From an uncultured Phascolarctobacterium sp. (GTDB lineage Bacteria > Bacillota > Negativicutes > Acidaminococcales > Acidaminococcaceae): 64,000 bases of DNA. The position numbers were made by a program, and so were the translations under genes. The stretch's first letter is position 1. The number at the start of each line of letters is the position of its first letter. The notes beneath the pieces are model-generated. The model saw only the letters and a program-made list of their open reading frames with translations. It was not told the DNA's origin and made no database searches. The DNA lies in assembly GCA_947589605.1 (NCBI GenBank), contig CANQBR010000006.1, forward strand, positions 1-64,000. The letters are read 5' to 3'. Shown here in pieces: positions 18,107 to 26,231 of the stretch.

Positions 18107-18962
18107 CTTCTACCTCCTGTCGAAGCAGCTCTGTGAGCTCTTCAGCTGATCGAGCGTCAATAGTTCCGTTGGCCAAAGCCATAGCCGCGGCAGAAAGGCC
18201 CAGTATGCGATAGGCAGCCCGAAAATTTTTCGGCAGCGCCGCAAGATGAGCGGCCACGGTGGCGGCGTCGCCTCGGGCGATGGGCCCGGTGAGGGCCGCC
18301 TGCGCTCGCGGGGCTTTGCGCAAATTGTCCGCCGTGCCGTTGAAGAGGGGCAGCAGGGCCTGCCACGCCTTTTCTTCGCTGCCGGTCCAACGGCTCATGA
18401 GCTGCTGAGCCAAATAGGCCGTCGTCACGGCATAATTGCTGCAAAAACAGGCGGCGGCATGATAAGCGGCCCGTTCTGCCGCCGGCACGTGAAAGGGACG
18501 GCCGCCCAAAAAAGCAGCCAGCTCACAGGCTGCGCTCTCGGCTTTTTCGTCGCCGTCCACGGCCATATAGACACCGGTAAGGTCCGTTCTCCCGCCGGCA
18601 AAACTTTGCAGGGGATGAAGGCTGCCGACAGAGGCGCCTTTTTCTGCCAAAGGCTGCAGCACATCAAGGCCCAGCGAACCGCTGCAGTGGAGGACGCACT
18701 TCTCTTTTAAAGCATAAGGCTCTGAATTTTGGGCCAGCTCTGCTGCCACAGGGGCGATGAGGCGGTCGGGCACAGTCAAAAGCACGAGGTCTGCTTCTTT
18801 CAGCAAGGCGTCGTTAGTGAAAGAGGCAGTGCCGAAGCGGCGGGCCAGGGCAGCGCTCTCGCAAGGGGAGGCCGCCGTTATGCCCGAGAGCAGGCCGGCC
18901 TTGCCGAATTTTTCGCCCAAGCAGCTGCCCACTTTGCCGCCGCCGATGATACCTATACGCAT
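18099..18962 (-). CDS. panG: Rossmann-fold/DUF2520 reductase, candidate ketopantoate reductase PanG
   Basis: A 287-residue two-domain reductase. The N-terminus MRIGIIGGGKVGSCLGEKF is a Rossmann NAD(P) site, GSLHPLQSFAG is the conserved interdomain segment, and the C-terminal DUF2520 domain is helical. PanG-type ketopantoate reductases of Firmicutes and Francisella have this architecture and replace PanE. Here it heads an operon with panB, panC and panD and no panE, so it most likely reduces ketopantoate to pantoate; that step is inferred from context. AAGGAGAG three bases before ATG 18962 fixes the start; the longer frame from 19055 would translate through a leader terminator. Confidence 0.8.
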   Translation of the reverse strand: MRIGIIGGGKVGSCLGEKFGKAGLLSGITAASPCESAALARRFGTASFTNDALLKEADLVLLTVPDRLIAPVAAELAQNSEPYALKEKCVLHCSGSLGLDVLQPLAEKGASVGSLHPLQSFAGGRTDLTGVYMAVDGDEKAESAACELAAFLGGRPFHVPAAERAAYHAAACFCSNYAVTTAYLAQQLMSRWTGSEEKAWQALLPLFNGTADNLRKAPRAQAALTGPIARGDAATVAAHLAALPKNFRAAYRILGLSAAAMALANGTIDARSAEELTELLRQEVEDA

Positions 18963-19194
18963 GAACTCTCCTTTCTGCTCGGGAAAAAGCTTCGGCGAGC
19001 AGGACGCAGAGGCAGCCGAGAAACAAAAAAGCGCACTCCGACAGGGAATGCGCATAGTTCTACCTACACTTCGATCTGCGATGCGTCTCGTCCCGGTCTT
19101 AAAGATCCAAGCGAATATTGACTCATAAAATTTTTGCGGTGCCCGGGCCTTGCGGTGCGACTCCTCAAAGGCTATCGCCCGCTGCCGCGCTCAC
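18963..19194 (-). ncRNA. Candidate regulatory leader (attenuator) of the pan operon
   Basis: The transcript from the promoter at 19202-19230 has an untranslated leader of about 232 nt. Near its end is a terminator hairpin (19031-19053) followed by six T. The 5' half of that hairpin (ATGCG at about 19050-19054) can instead pair with CGCAT at about 19081-19085, giving a competing antiterminator. This is the layout of a riboswitch or attenuator. No known class was recognised; a T-box was considered and rejected. The pantothenate-linked pan motif is a possibility that needs a covariance-model search. Confidence 0.5.
19025..19053 (-). terminator. Terminator hairpin inside the pan leader
   Basis: On the minus strand, GCGCATTCC and GGAGTGCGC pair (one G-U) around a short loop and are followed by six T. 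It lies 60-90 bases before the panG start, so it must be conditionally bypassed for the operon to be expressed. Confidence 0.75.
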
Positions 19195-19201
19195 CGCTCC
19201 T

Positions 19202-19230
19202 ATGATAGCACAGACGGCAGAAGAGGGCAA
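19202..19230 (-). promoter_or_regulatory. Promoter of the pan operon
   Basis: On the minus strand, TTGCCC (19225-19230, 4/6) and TATCAT (19202-19207, 5/6) are separated by exactly 17 bp. Transcription would begin near 19194. Confidence 0.6.
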
Positions 19231-19232
19231 GG

Positions 19233-19440
19233 CTTTTGCGAAAAGTCACGGCAAAAAAGCTCTCGTCTTTGCAAAAGAAGTCAAGGTGAAAAAGTTCACG
19301 CCTTTCCGAAAAAGTCACGCACAAAAAGCTCTCGTCTTTTCAAAAGAAGTCGCAGCTAAAAAGCTCACGCTTTTTGAAAAGAAGTCATGAATAAAAAGCT
19401 CCGGCCTTTTTAAAAAAGTAACGGCGAAAAACTTCTCCTC
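19233..19440. repeat. Tandem array of six degenerate 34-35 bp repeats
   Basis: Units begin at about 19233, 19267, 19302, 19336, 19370 and 19405. The unit is roughly CTTTTCAAAAGAAGTCACG followed by GCAAAAAGCTCTCGT. Each carries a CTTTT/AAAAG dyad. It lies between the RND pump terminator and the pan promoter; no protein is supported. Units share no conserved spacer pattern, so it is not a CRISPR array. Confidence 0.7.
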
Positions 19441-19543
19441 TCGCAGCCGAACCGAAATGAGCGCACTCGCAGAAAAAAGTCGAACGTGCTTTTTGAGCAA
19501 AAGAGCGCGGGAGGAGAGGAGGGCGAAAGAAAAAAGCCGCACG

Positions 19544-19580
19544 AAAAAAGCAGCCCTTCTGCGCACAGAGAAGGGCCGCT
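19544..19580 (-). terminator. Terminator of the RND efflux operon
   Basis: On the minus strand a stem of about 11 bp with one mismatch (around 19551-19580) surrounds a short loop and is followed by a run of T. It is 20-50 bases after the pump gene. Confidence 0.75.
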
Positions 19581-19597
19581 GTATATCACTTTGAAGT

Positions 19598-22500
19598 TCA
19601 ACGCAGCTTGATGCCGAAGGCCAGACTGTAGAGGACGGGCAGCACCACCAAAGTGAGCAAGGTGGCGCAGGTGAGGCCGAAGGAGATGGCCACGGCCATA
19701 GCGTTCCAAAATTGACTGGGGAACATGGGGGCCAGGCCCAGCACCGTGGTGAAGGCCGCCAGCATGATGGGACGGAAGCGGACCACCGATGCTTCCATGA
19801 CCGCTACGGCAGGCTCTTGCCCCGCTCGCAAATGTTGATCGATCTGATCCACCAGCACCACGCCGTTGCGGATGACGGTGCCGATCAACGCCAAGATGCC
19901 CAGCTGCGCCATGAAGCCGAGTTTGGAGCCGCACAGCAAAAGCCCCAAGATGACGCCGACGAGGCCCAAGGGGACGGTGGCGATGATGACGGCTATCTTG
20001 CGCAGGTCTTTCAGCTCCAGCATCAAGAGCACGATGATGATGACGGCGATGAAGGGGAGAGGAGCGAGCAATTTGCGCAGACCTTTGCGGCTGTCTTCCA
20101 AAGAGCCGCCTTCTTCGATAGTGAGGCCCGGGGGCAGCTCTTTGCGCAGTTGAGCGGCCATCTCGTAAACTTCTTCCGTCACGTCGTTGCCGGTGACTTC
20201 GGGGCCGATGGCGCCGCAGACGGTGACGGTGGGGCGCAAATCGCGCCGCCAGATGATGGTGTCTTCGCTGCCCCTCTTGATGCGGGCCACCTGAGCGAGA
20301 GGCACGGCCCCTTTGGCGGTGGGGATGCTGAAGGAAGCGAGGCTGTCCAAGTCGGCCGCTTCTTCGGGGGCGAGGCGAAAGACGATGGGGATGGCCTGAT
20401 CCCCTTCCAGATAGGTAGCCATGGTGTAGCCGCTGGCCTGAGCGTAGAGGGCGGAGGCCACGGCCTGACGGGTGAGGCCCATCTGCACCAATTTATCGTT
20501 GTCGATCTCGATGACGGCCGCATTGCTCTCTTCCAGCCAATCCAAGCGAGTTTTGGTGATGTGGGGATGCTGCTCCATCACCTGCCGCAATTTTTGCGCA
20601 TAAGTTTTCACTGCGGCGGCGTCGCTGCCCCTCACTCTCAGCATCACTTCATAAGGCTGAGGCGGGCCCAAGGGGATGGAGCGGGTGAAGGTGAGCACGT
20701 CGGGCAAACGCTCTGCCGCCAAGCGGGAGACTTTTTGCTCCAAACGCTGACGGGCGTCGATGTCTTTGGCCAGCACCACCAATTGAGCGTAATTGTCCCG
20801 AGGCTGCACCTGATCGATCACCAGCACGAAGCGGGGAGCGCTCTTGCCCACATAAGTGGAAATATTTTTCACATCCGGGTCGTCTTGTAAAAGTTTCGTC
20901 AGTTCCGAAGCGGCGGCATCGCTGCTCTTTAAAGAACTGCCTTCGGGAAGATCCAGCTCTACCAAAAGCTCCGGCCGCACGGAAGGCGGGAAGAATTCTT
21001 TTTTGACGAAGGGCAGCAGGGCCAGGCTCCCGGCAAAAAGGGCGAGGGAAAGGCCCAGCACCCCGGCTTTGTGGAGCAGAGACCAGCGTAAGAGGGTGCG
21101 GAATTTTTGATAGAAGGCGCCGTCGAAGCTGTCTTTTTTGATGACGCGGGGAACGATCCAGCTGTGGCCCAGGGCCGGGGCCAAAGTGGCGGAGACGAAC
21201 CAGCTCAAAAGCAGGGTCATGCTCACCACCGGGGCCAGAGCGGAAGCGAATTCGGAAGCGTTGCTTTTGGAAAAGGCGATGGGGGCGAAGCCCAAACAGG
21301 TGATCACAGTGCCGGTGAGCAGGGGCTTGGCGCAGGCAGCGAAGGCATAAGAAGCGGCCTTGGTCCGCTCCCAGCCTTCGGATAATTTCACTTCCATCAA
21401 TTCCACTACCACGATGGCGTCGTCCACCAGCATGCCCAAAGACAGCACCAAAGAGCCGAGAGAAACTTTGTGCAGGTCGATGCCCAAAAAGTACATGCCG
21501 CAAAAAGAGCCTAAGAGGATGAGGGGTATGCAGCAAGAGATGACGTAGCCGCAGCGGCGGCCCAAACTGAAAAGGCTCACCACCAAAACGATGACGATGG
21601 CTTCCCACAGGCTGCGGGAAAATTCGCTGATGGAAGATTCAACGACCTGACTTTGATCGGCCACTTGCTCCAGCTCAAGACCGAGAGGTAAGTCGCGGCG
21701 GGCAGCTTCTGCGGCTGCCCTTAAATTTTTCCCCAAAGCGATGTTGTTCCCGCCGTCTTCCATGGAGACGGCCAGGCCTACGGCCTTCTTGCCGTTGAAA
21801 TAAAATTTGGCGTCGGGGGGATCGGAATAGGCCCGGCGCACCTTCACCAGCGAGCCCAAACGGAAGGTGCGGCCGCCGGCGGTCAAAGGCAGGGAGGCCA
21901 ATTGTTCGGCGGCGCTCATTTCGCCGCTCAATCTCAAATAGATGTTCTTCCCGTCCACTTCCAGCATGCCGGCGGGGGAGAGGGCGGTCTGAGCTTTGAT
22001 GAGAGAGGCGAGAGAGGCGATGTCCAAGCCGAACTGCCCCAGCTTTTCGCTGTCGGCCTCCAAATAGATCTTTTCCTGCTGCACTCCCAAAAGCTCGACT
22101 TTTTTCACATCGGGGACGGCGAAAAGGCGAAGCTTGATGTGTTCGGCATAACGGCGCAGCTCCTCGCAGCTGTAATCGGCCCCGCTGAGAGCGTAGATGG
22201 TGCCGTACACATCGTCGAAGCGATCGTTGAAGAAGGGACCGATCACTCCTTCGGGCAATTTGTCCCGGCAGTCGTTCACGGTGTTGCGCAGCTCCAGCCA
22301 ATGGGCCCGCACTTTATCGTTGGGCACTTCGTCTTTGATCTGGACGGTGATGACGGCGGTGCCGGGGCGGGAGTAGCTGGTGATCTTGTCGATATCGGGA
22401 GTATTTTGGATCTGCTTCTCTAAAGCGAGAGTGACGTGTTCTTCTGTCTCCCGGGCGGTGGCCCCGGGCCAGGCGGCGCTCACCACCATCTGCTTCACCG

Positions 22501-22630
22501 TGAAGCTGGGGTCTTCCATGCGGCCCAAAGAGTTAAAAGAATAAAGGCCCATCACTAGCACGAGAAAAGCGAAAAAATAGACGATGTTCTTGTGCTTGAT
22601 GGACCACAGAGCCCAGTTGCCGCCAAACAT
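19598..22630 (-). CDS. RND family efflux permease (AcrB/HAE superfamily)
   Basis: A 1010-residue inner-membrane proton-driven pump subunit. The start MFGGNWALWSIKHKN with a first membrane helix is typical of RND permeases; the upstream extension belongs to the overlapping fusion-protein frame. TM4 has the proton-relay pair DD in SLGMLVDDAIVVVELME. In TM10 the segment IGTVIRNGVVLVDQ has Arg where AcrB has its essential Lys. Two large periplasmic porter/docking regions are present. It starts a few bases after the fusion-protein stop, completing a TetR-MFP-RND operon. No TolC-type channel gene is in the window. Substrate unknown; drugs, bile salts or other toxic compounds are typical. Confidence 0.93.
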   Translation of the reverse strand: MFGGNWALWSIKHKNIVYFFAFLVLVMGLYSFNSLGRMEDPSFTVKQMVVSAAWPGATARETEEHVTLALEKQIQNTPDIDKITSYSRPGTAVITVQIKDEVPNDKVRAHWLELRNTVNDCRDKLPEGVIGPFFNDRFDDVYGTIYALSGADYSCEELRRYAEHIKLRLFAVPDVKKVELLGVQQEKIYLEADSEKLGQFGLDIASLASLIKAQTALSPAGMLEVDGKNIYLRLSGEMSAAEQLASLPLTAGGRTFRLGSLVKVRRAYSDPPDAKFYFNGKKAVGLAVSMEDGGNNIALGKNLRAAAEAARRDLPLGLELEQVADQSQVVESSISEFSRSLWEAIVIVLVVSLFSLGRRCGYVISCCIPLILLGSFCGMYFLGIDLHKVSLGSLVLSLGMLVDDAIVVVELMEVKLSEGWERTKAASYAFAACAKPLLTGTVITCLGFAPIAFSKSNASEFASALAPVVSMTLLLSWFVSATLAPALGHSWIVPRVIKKDSFDGAFYQKFRTLLRWSLLHKAGVLGLSLALFAGSLALLPFVKKEFFPPSVRPELLVELDLPEGSSLKSSDAAASELTKLLQDDPDVKNISTYVGKSAPRFVLVIDQVQPRDNYAQLVVLAKDIDARQRLEQKVSRLAAERLPDVLTFTRSIPLGPPQPYEVMLRVRGSDAAAVKTYAQKLRQVMEQHPHITKTRLDWLEESNAAVIEIDNDKLVQMGLTRQAVASALYAQASGYTMATYLEGDQAIPIVFRLAPEEAADLDSLASFSIPTAKGAVPLAQVARIKRGSEDTIIWRRDLRPTVTVCGAIGPEVTGNDVTEEVYEMAAQLRKELPPGLTIEEGGSLEDSRKGLRKLLAPLPFIAVIIIVLLMLELKDLRKIAVIIATVPLGLVGVILGLLLCGSKLGFMAQLGILALIGTVIRNGVVLVDQIDQHLRAGQEPAVAVMEASVVRFRPIMLAAFTTVLGLAPMFPSQFWNAMAVAISFGLTCATLLTLVVLPVLYSLAFGIKLR

Positions 22631-22631
22631 A

Positions 22632-23768
22632 TCATTCACCAGCCTTGGGAGGACGGGCCGGGCGCACGGCCTGCCCCTCGCTGAGTTTTTCCACACCGGC
22701 GGTGATCACCGTGTCTCCGGCTTTGAGGCCGGCAGTGACGGCGATCTTGTCGCCCCGATATCCTTCGCACTCCACTTCCCGCAGACGGGCCTTGCCCTCT
22801 TCTATCAGCCAGACGGCTTTTTTGCCGTTGACCTGATAAAGGGCGCCCAAAGGCAAAAGATAAGTTTGCCTGGAGGGAAGGCCGGGCTCGGGCAGGCTCA
22901 CTTTGCAGGTCATGCCCACTTTCACTTCTTGAGGAACTTCTTTCAGGCTCGCCCGTGCCCGATAAGTGCGGGTGACGCTGTCGGCGGCCGCGGCGATCTC
23001 TTTGACGGTCCCCTGCAAAGGCGAGCCGGGCAGGGCCCAAAGCTCTACGCTGCAGGGAGCGCCGGCGGCGACGCCTTGCAGATCTTTTTCCGGCAGATAA
23101 AATTGAGCTTCCAAAGTTTCGCTGCCTACCACGGTAACTATAGGCGTGCCGGAGGCCACCACTTGGCCTATTTCGGCGCCGATAGAAGCGATCTCGCCGT
23201 CCATGTCGCTTTGCAAGCGAGTGTAAGCCAACTGATTGTGGCTGGCAGCGGCCAAGGCCCGTGCTTCTTCCAAACGAGCATCGGCTGTGTCCAGTTGTAA
23301 ACTATAGCTGTCGTAAACGGCTTGGCTGACGGCTCCAGCCTCCAGCAAAGCGGCGTAGCGGCGAACATTGTCGGCCGCCACCTTTCGAGCGGCGGCGGCA
23401 GAGGCCACGGCAGCGTCGGCGGCGGCTGTCAAAGCAGAGGCATCCTGAGGATCGAGGGTGAAGAGGACTTGGCCCGCATGCACTTTATCTCCTACGTTCA
23501 CCGAGCGAGCGGTGATGCGGCCCTTGGTCTGAAAACTCAAAACGCTCTCTCTGCGGCCTCTGATCTCGCCGGGATAGCTGTTCACTGCGGCGCCTGCCTC
23601 TTCGCCTACGGTGACGGCCCGCACCAAAGGCACTTCTTTTTCGCTCACCGGGACGAAAGTGAAGACGGCAAAGAGCCGCCACAAGAGGAGCAGGACGGCA
23701 ACAGCGGCCAAAGAGCACAAAAATTTTCTGTTGCGAATGAGAGCGGTGATGTTAGCGGGCAGTTTCAT
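22632..23768 (-). CDS. RND efflux periplasmic adaptor (membrane fusion protein)
   Basis: A 378-residue HlyD/AcrA-type adaptor that links the RND permease to an outer-membrane channel. A single N-terminal membrane helix (FLCSLAAVAVLLLLWRLFAVF) anchors it; there is no lipobox. The barrel-sandwich halves are seen in SFQTKGRITARSVNVGDKVHAGQVLFTLD and DGEIASIGAEIGQVVASGTPIVTV, flanking an Ala-rich coiled hairpin (about residues 95-165). The ATG at 23768 overlaps the last 17 bases of the tetR-like gene, and the stop lies next to the permease start, so the three genes are one unit. Confidence 0.92.
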   Translation of the reverse strand: MKLPANITALIRNRKFLCSLAAVAVLLLLWRLFAVFTFVPVSEKEVPLVRAVTVGEEAGAAVNSYPGEIRGRRESVLSFQTKGRITARSVNVGDKVHAGQVLFTLDPQDASALTAAADAAVASAAAARKVAADNVRRYAALLEAGAVSQAVYDSYSLQLDTADARLEEARALAAASHNQLAYTRLQSDMDGEIASIGAEIGQVVASGTPIVTVVGSETLEAQFYLPEKDLQGVAAGAPCSVELWALPGSPLQGTVKEIAAAADSVTRTYRARASLKEVPQEVKVGMTCKVSLPEPGLPSRQTYLLPLGALYQVNGKKAVWLIEEGKARLREVECEGYRGDKIAVTAGLKAGDTVITAGVEKLSEGQAVRPARPPKAGE

Positions 23769-24699
23769 GATCTTTTTTCGCAGCGGGCAGCGAATCGAGG
23801 ATGCCGTTGAGGGCGGTGAGCAGATACTGCAGTTCTTCGCCGGGAGCGAAGTTGCCCAGTTCGGCAACATATTTCTTCATCAAAAAATAAAACATGATGA
23901 TGCCTTCCACGGTGAAGGCCACGTGGGTGGGGCGCACCGAGGAGCCCAGCGCTTCTTTCTCCATAGAGCCTTCCACCAGTTCCGACATAAAAGTGTGGAC
24001 CCGGTAAAGCCGGCTGCGGACGAAGGTGGGGAAGGTGGGCTGAGGGCTGACCAATTCTCTGTAGATGAGGTGCAGGCAGTGGGGCTGCTCTTCCTGAAAG
24101 CGGGCCAGGGCCAGCACGTAACGGTGGAGTTTGTCGATGGGGGCCAAGTCCTCTTTGTCCAGTTCTTCCATGATGCGGGCGAGGGCATCGCTCTGTCGGT
24201 TGAGGACCGTTTGATATAGCTCCTTCTTGTCGCCGAAATAATAGTAGATCAGAGCGCTGTTCACGTAGCCGGCGGCGGCGATGTCTTTGATGGAGACAGC
24301 GCTGAAAGATTGCTGGGCGAAGAGGGCGGTGGCGGCGTTCAGGATCCTTTCGTAATTGCCGCGGTCGGCAGAGGGCCCCCTGCCGCGGCGCTTCTTTTTG
24401 GGAACTGCTTTAGTTCTGAGAGCCGTCTTGCTTTTGGCTGTCGTTTTCCCTTTGAGAGCCGTCTTGCTTTTGGCGGCGGTCTTCTTTTTGAGAGAAGTCT
24501 TGCTTCTGGCAGCGGTCTTGGCTTTCGAAGAGGGTTTCTCTTTGACAGCGGTCTTCTTTTTGAGAGAGGCCTTGCTTTTGGCAGGAGCCTTGGCTTTCGG
24601 CTCTGTCTTTGCGGCGGCAGAGGTCTTCTCTTCGAGAGGGGTCGTGTTCGCGGGAGCGCTCTTTTCTTGGTCGAGAGAGCTTTTTTTCATGCTCACCAT
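23752..24699 (-). CDS. TetR/AcrR family regulator with long lysine-rich N-terminal tail
   Basis: The last 200 or so residues are a normal TetR repressor: the HTH is in NAATALFAQQSFSAVSIKDIAAAGYVNSALIYYYFGDKKELY and a ligand-binding domain follows. In front is an unusual tail of about 110 residues rich in Lys, Ala, Ser and Thr, made of units such as SKTSLKKKTAAK and SKTALKGKTTAK, like histone-H1 or HctB-type tails. The DNA of the tail is correspondingly repetitive (about 24400-24620). Start: ATG 24699 behind AAGGAGG. It heads the efflux operon and probably represses it. The tail could add non-specific DNA binding, which is inference. Confidence 0.85.
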   Translation of the reverse strand: MVSMKKSSLDQEKSAPANTTPLEEKTSAAAKTEPKAKAPAKSKASLKKKTAVKEKPSSKAKTAARSKTSLKKKTAAKSKTALKGKTTAKSKTALRTKAVPKKKRRGRGPSADRGNYERILNAATALFAQQSFSAVSIKDIAAAGYVNSALIYYYFGDKKELYQTVLNRQSDALARIMEELDKEDLAPIDKLHRYVLALARFQEEQPHCLHLIYRELVSPQPTFPTFVRSRLYRVHTFMSELVEGSMEKEALGSSVRPTHVAFTVEGIIMFYFLMKKYVAELGNFAPGEELQYLLTALNGILDSLPAAKKDHETAR

Positions 24700-24908
24700 T
24701 TTAAGTCCGGCCCTCCTTTTCGACACTTCATCGCTTTTTATTATACATCATCCGCAAAATATTTACTACTGTGAAGAAAGAGGGCGGCGAGACGAGCGGC
24801 AGCTTCGCAAAGCAGACTGCTATATCTCAGACCGAGATGAAAATACGACTACGGTGATCTTTCGAAGTCTTCCGTAGCAGACAAAAACGAAAACTTTTTC
24901 CCAAAGGA

Positions 24909-24939
24909 AAAGGGCACCGGTCTGCGGCCGCTGCCCTTT
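24909..24939 (-). terminator. Terminator of the pncB-hydF unit
   Basis: An 8-bp stem (24909-24916 with 24932-24939), with extra internal pairing, is followed on the minus strand by TTTTCCTTT. It lies about 45 bases after the hydF stop. Confidence 0.7.
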
Positions 24940-24982
24940 GCATCTTCTTGAAATATTTTGTTGAAAAAATTTCTCCCGTTCT

Positions 24983-26215
24983 TTATCTCAGCAGCTCGCG
25001 GATGCCGGGGAGGGGAGCGGTGGCCCGCTGCAAAATGCCGTGCATATAGGCGATGGCGATGCCGTAATTGCACATGGGCACGCCCTGCTCGGCGGCGCGG
25101 CGATAGCGGTGGGCCGCTTCTTTTTCGTTGAGCATGCAGCCCCCGCAGTGGACGATGAGTTTATAGGGAGAAAGATCCCGGGGGAACTCGGTGCCGCTGC
25201 TCCAACTGAAGTCGGGGCTGCAGTTGCTGTGCTCTCTTATCCATTTAGGCAGCTTCACGGTGCCGATGTCTTCGCACTGGCGGTGATGGGTGCAGCCTTC
25301 GGCGATCAGCACCTTGTCGCCGTCTTGCAAGCTGTCCAGCATCCTCACGCCGGCCACCGCCTGTTCCAAGCCGCCTTTATAGCGGGCGAAAAGGATGGAG
25401 AAACTGGTGAGAGGCACCGAGAGAGGCACGGTGGCCGCCACTTTGGCGAAGACCTGACTGTCGGTCACCACCAAGGCAGGAGGCGTCTTAAGTTGGGCGA
25501 GGGCCGCCGCCAATTTATCTTCTTGGACCACCAGAGCCATGGCCCCGTTGTCCAGCACGTCCCGCAGCACCTGCTGCTGCGGCAGGATGAGGCGGCCCTT
25601 GGGGGCGGCGCTGTCGATGGGGGTAACCAGCACTGTCATATCTTCGGCTTCGATCAAGTCGCCGATCAGCTGCCGCTTTTCTTCTTGAGGCCGCAGAGCG
25701 GCGATGGCTTCTTTCAAATCGTGTATGCCTTCGCCTGTGACGGCGCTGACGCAATGAGCAGCCGCTCCCAACTCTTGAGCTTTCTTTTTTAAAGCAGTCA
25801 AATTTTCAGGCGCCGCCGTCTCGCATTTATTGAAGACGAGGAGGGCCGGCAGTTTTTTGGCCTGCAGTTCCCGCCACAAGGCCTCGTCGGCAGGGGAGAA
25901 GCCGGCGGCAGCATCGACCGTCAAAAGAGCGATGTCCGTTTTGTTCAGCACCTGATAAGCTTTTTCTACCCGCAGGCGGCCCAGTTCTCCTTCGTCGTCC
26001 AGCCCCGGCGTGTCGATGATGAGCACCGGCCCCAAGGGCAGCAGTTCCATAGCCTTGGCCACCGGGTCCGTGGTGGTGCCGGGGCGTTGGTTGACGATGG
26101 CCAGCTGCTGGCCGCATAAAGCATTTATCAAACTGGATTTGCCTGCGTTGCGTCGGCCGAAGATGCCGATGTGGGTCCGCTCGGCGTTGGGAGCGGAATG
26201 CAAATTTTCGCCCAT
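24983..26215 (-). CDS. hydF: [FeFe] hydrogenase H-cluster maturation GTPase HydF
   Basis: HydF is the scaffold and carrier on which the 2Fe subcluster of [FeFe] hydrogenase is assembled. The 410-residue protein has an N-terminal Era-like GTPase domain (GRRNAGKSSLINAL; PGTTTDP; DTPGLDD; NKCE), a central dimerisation domain and the C-terminal [4Fe-4S] site with C-x-H (EGCTHHRQCEDIG) and HCGGC. All key residues are present. It lies 16 bases downstream of the nicotinate phosphoribosyltransferase gene on the same strand. HydE, HydG and the hydrogenase are not in the window. Indicates anaerobic hydrogen metabolism. Confidence 0.95.
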   Translation of the reverse strand: MGENLHSAPNAERTHIGIFGRRNAGKSSLINALCGQQLAIVNQRPGTTTDPVAKAMELLPLGPVLIIDTPGLDDEGELGRLRVEKAYQVLNKTDIALLTVDAAAGFSPADEALWRELQAKKLPALLVFNKCETAAPENLTALKKKAQELGAAAHCVSAVTGEGIHDLKEAIAALRPQEEKRQLIGDLIEAEDMTVLVTPIDSAAPKGRLILPQQQVLRDVLDNGAMALVVQEDKLAAALAQLKTPPALVVTDSQVFAKVAATVPLSVPLTSFSILFARYKGGLEQAVAGVRMLDSLQDGDKVLIAEGCTHHRQCEDIGTVKLPKWIREHSNCSPDFSWSSGTEFPRDLSPYKLIVHCGGCMLNEKEAAHRYRRAAEQGVPMCNYGIAIAYMHGILQRATAPLPGIRELLR

Positions 26216-26231
26216 GGCTAAGTCTTCCTTT

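Noticed and set aside
19025-19194. T-box riboswitch before the pan operon
   Set aside because: The sequence before the terminator (TAGGTAGAACTATGCG) only loosely resembles the T-box and lacks the UGGN that pairs with the tRNA acceptor end.
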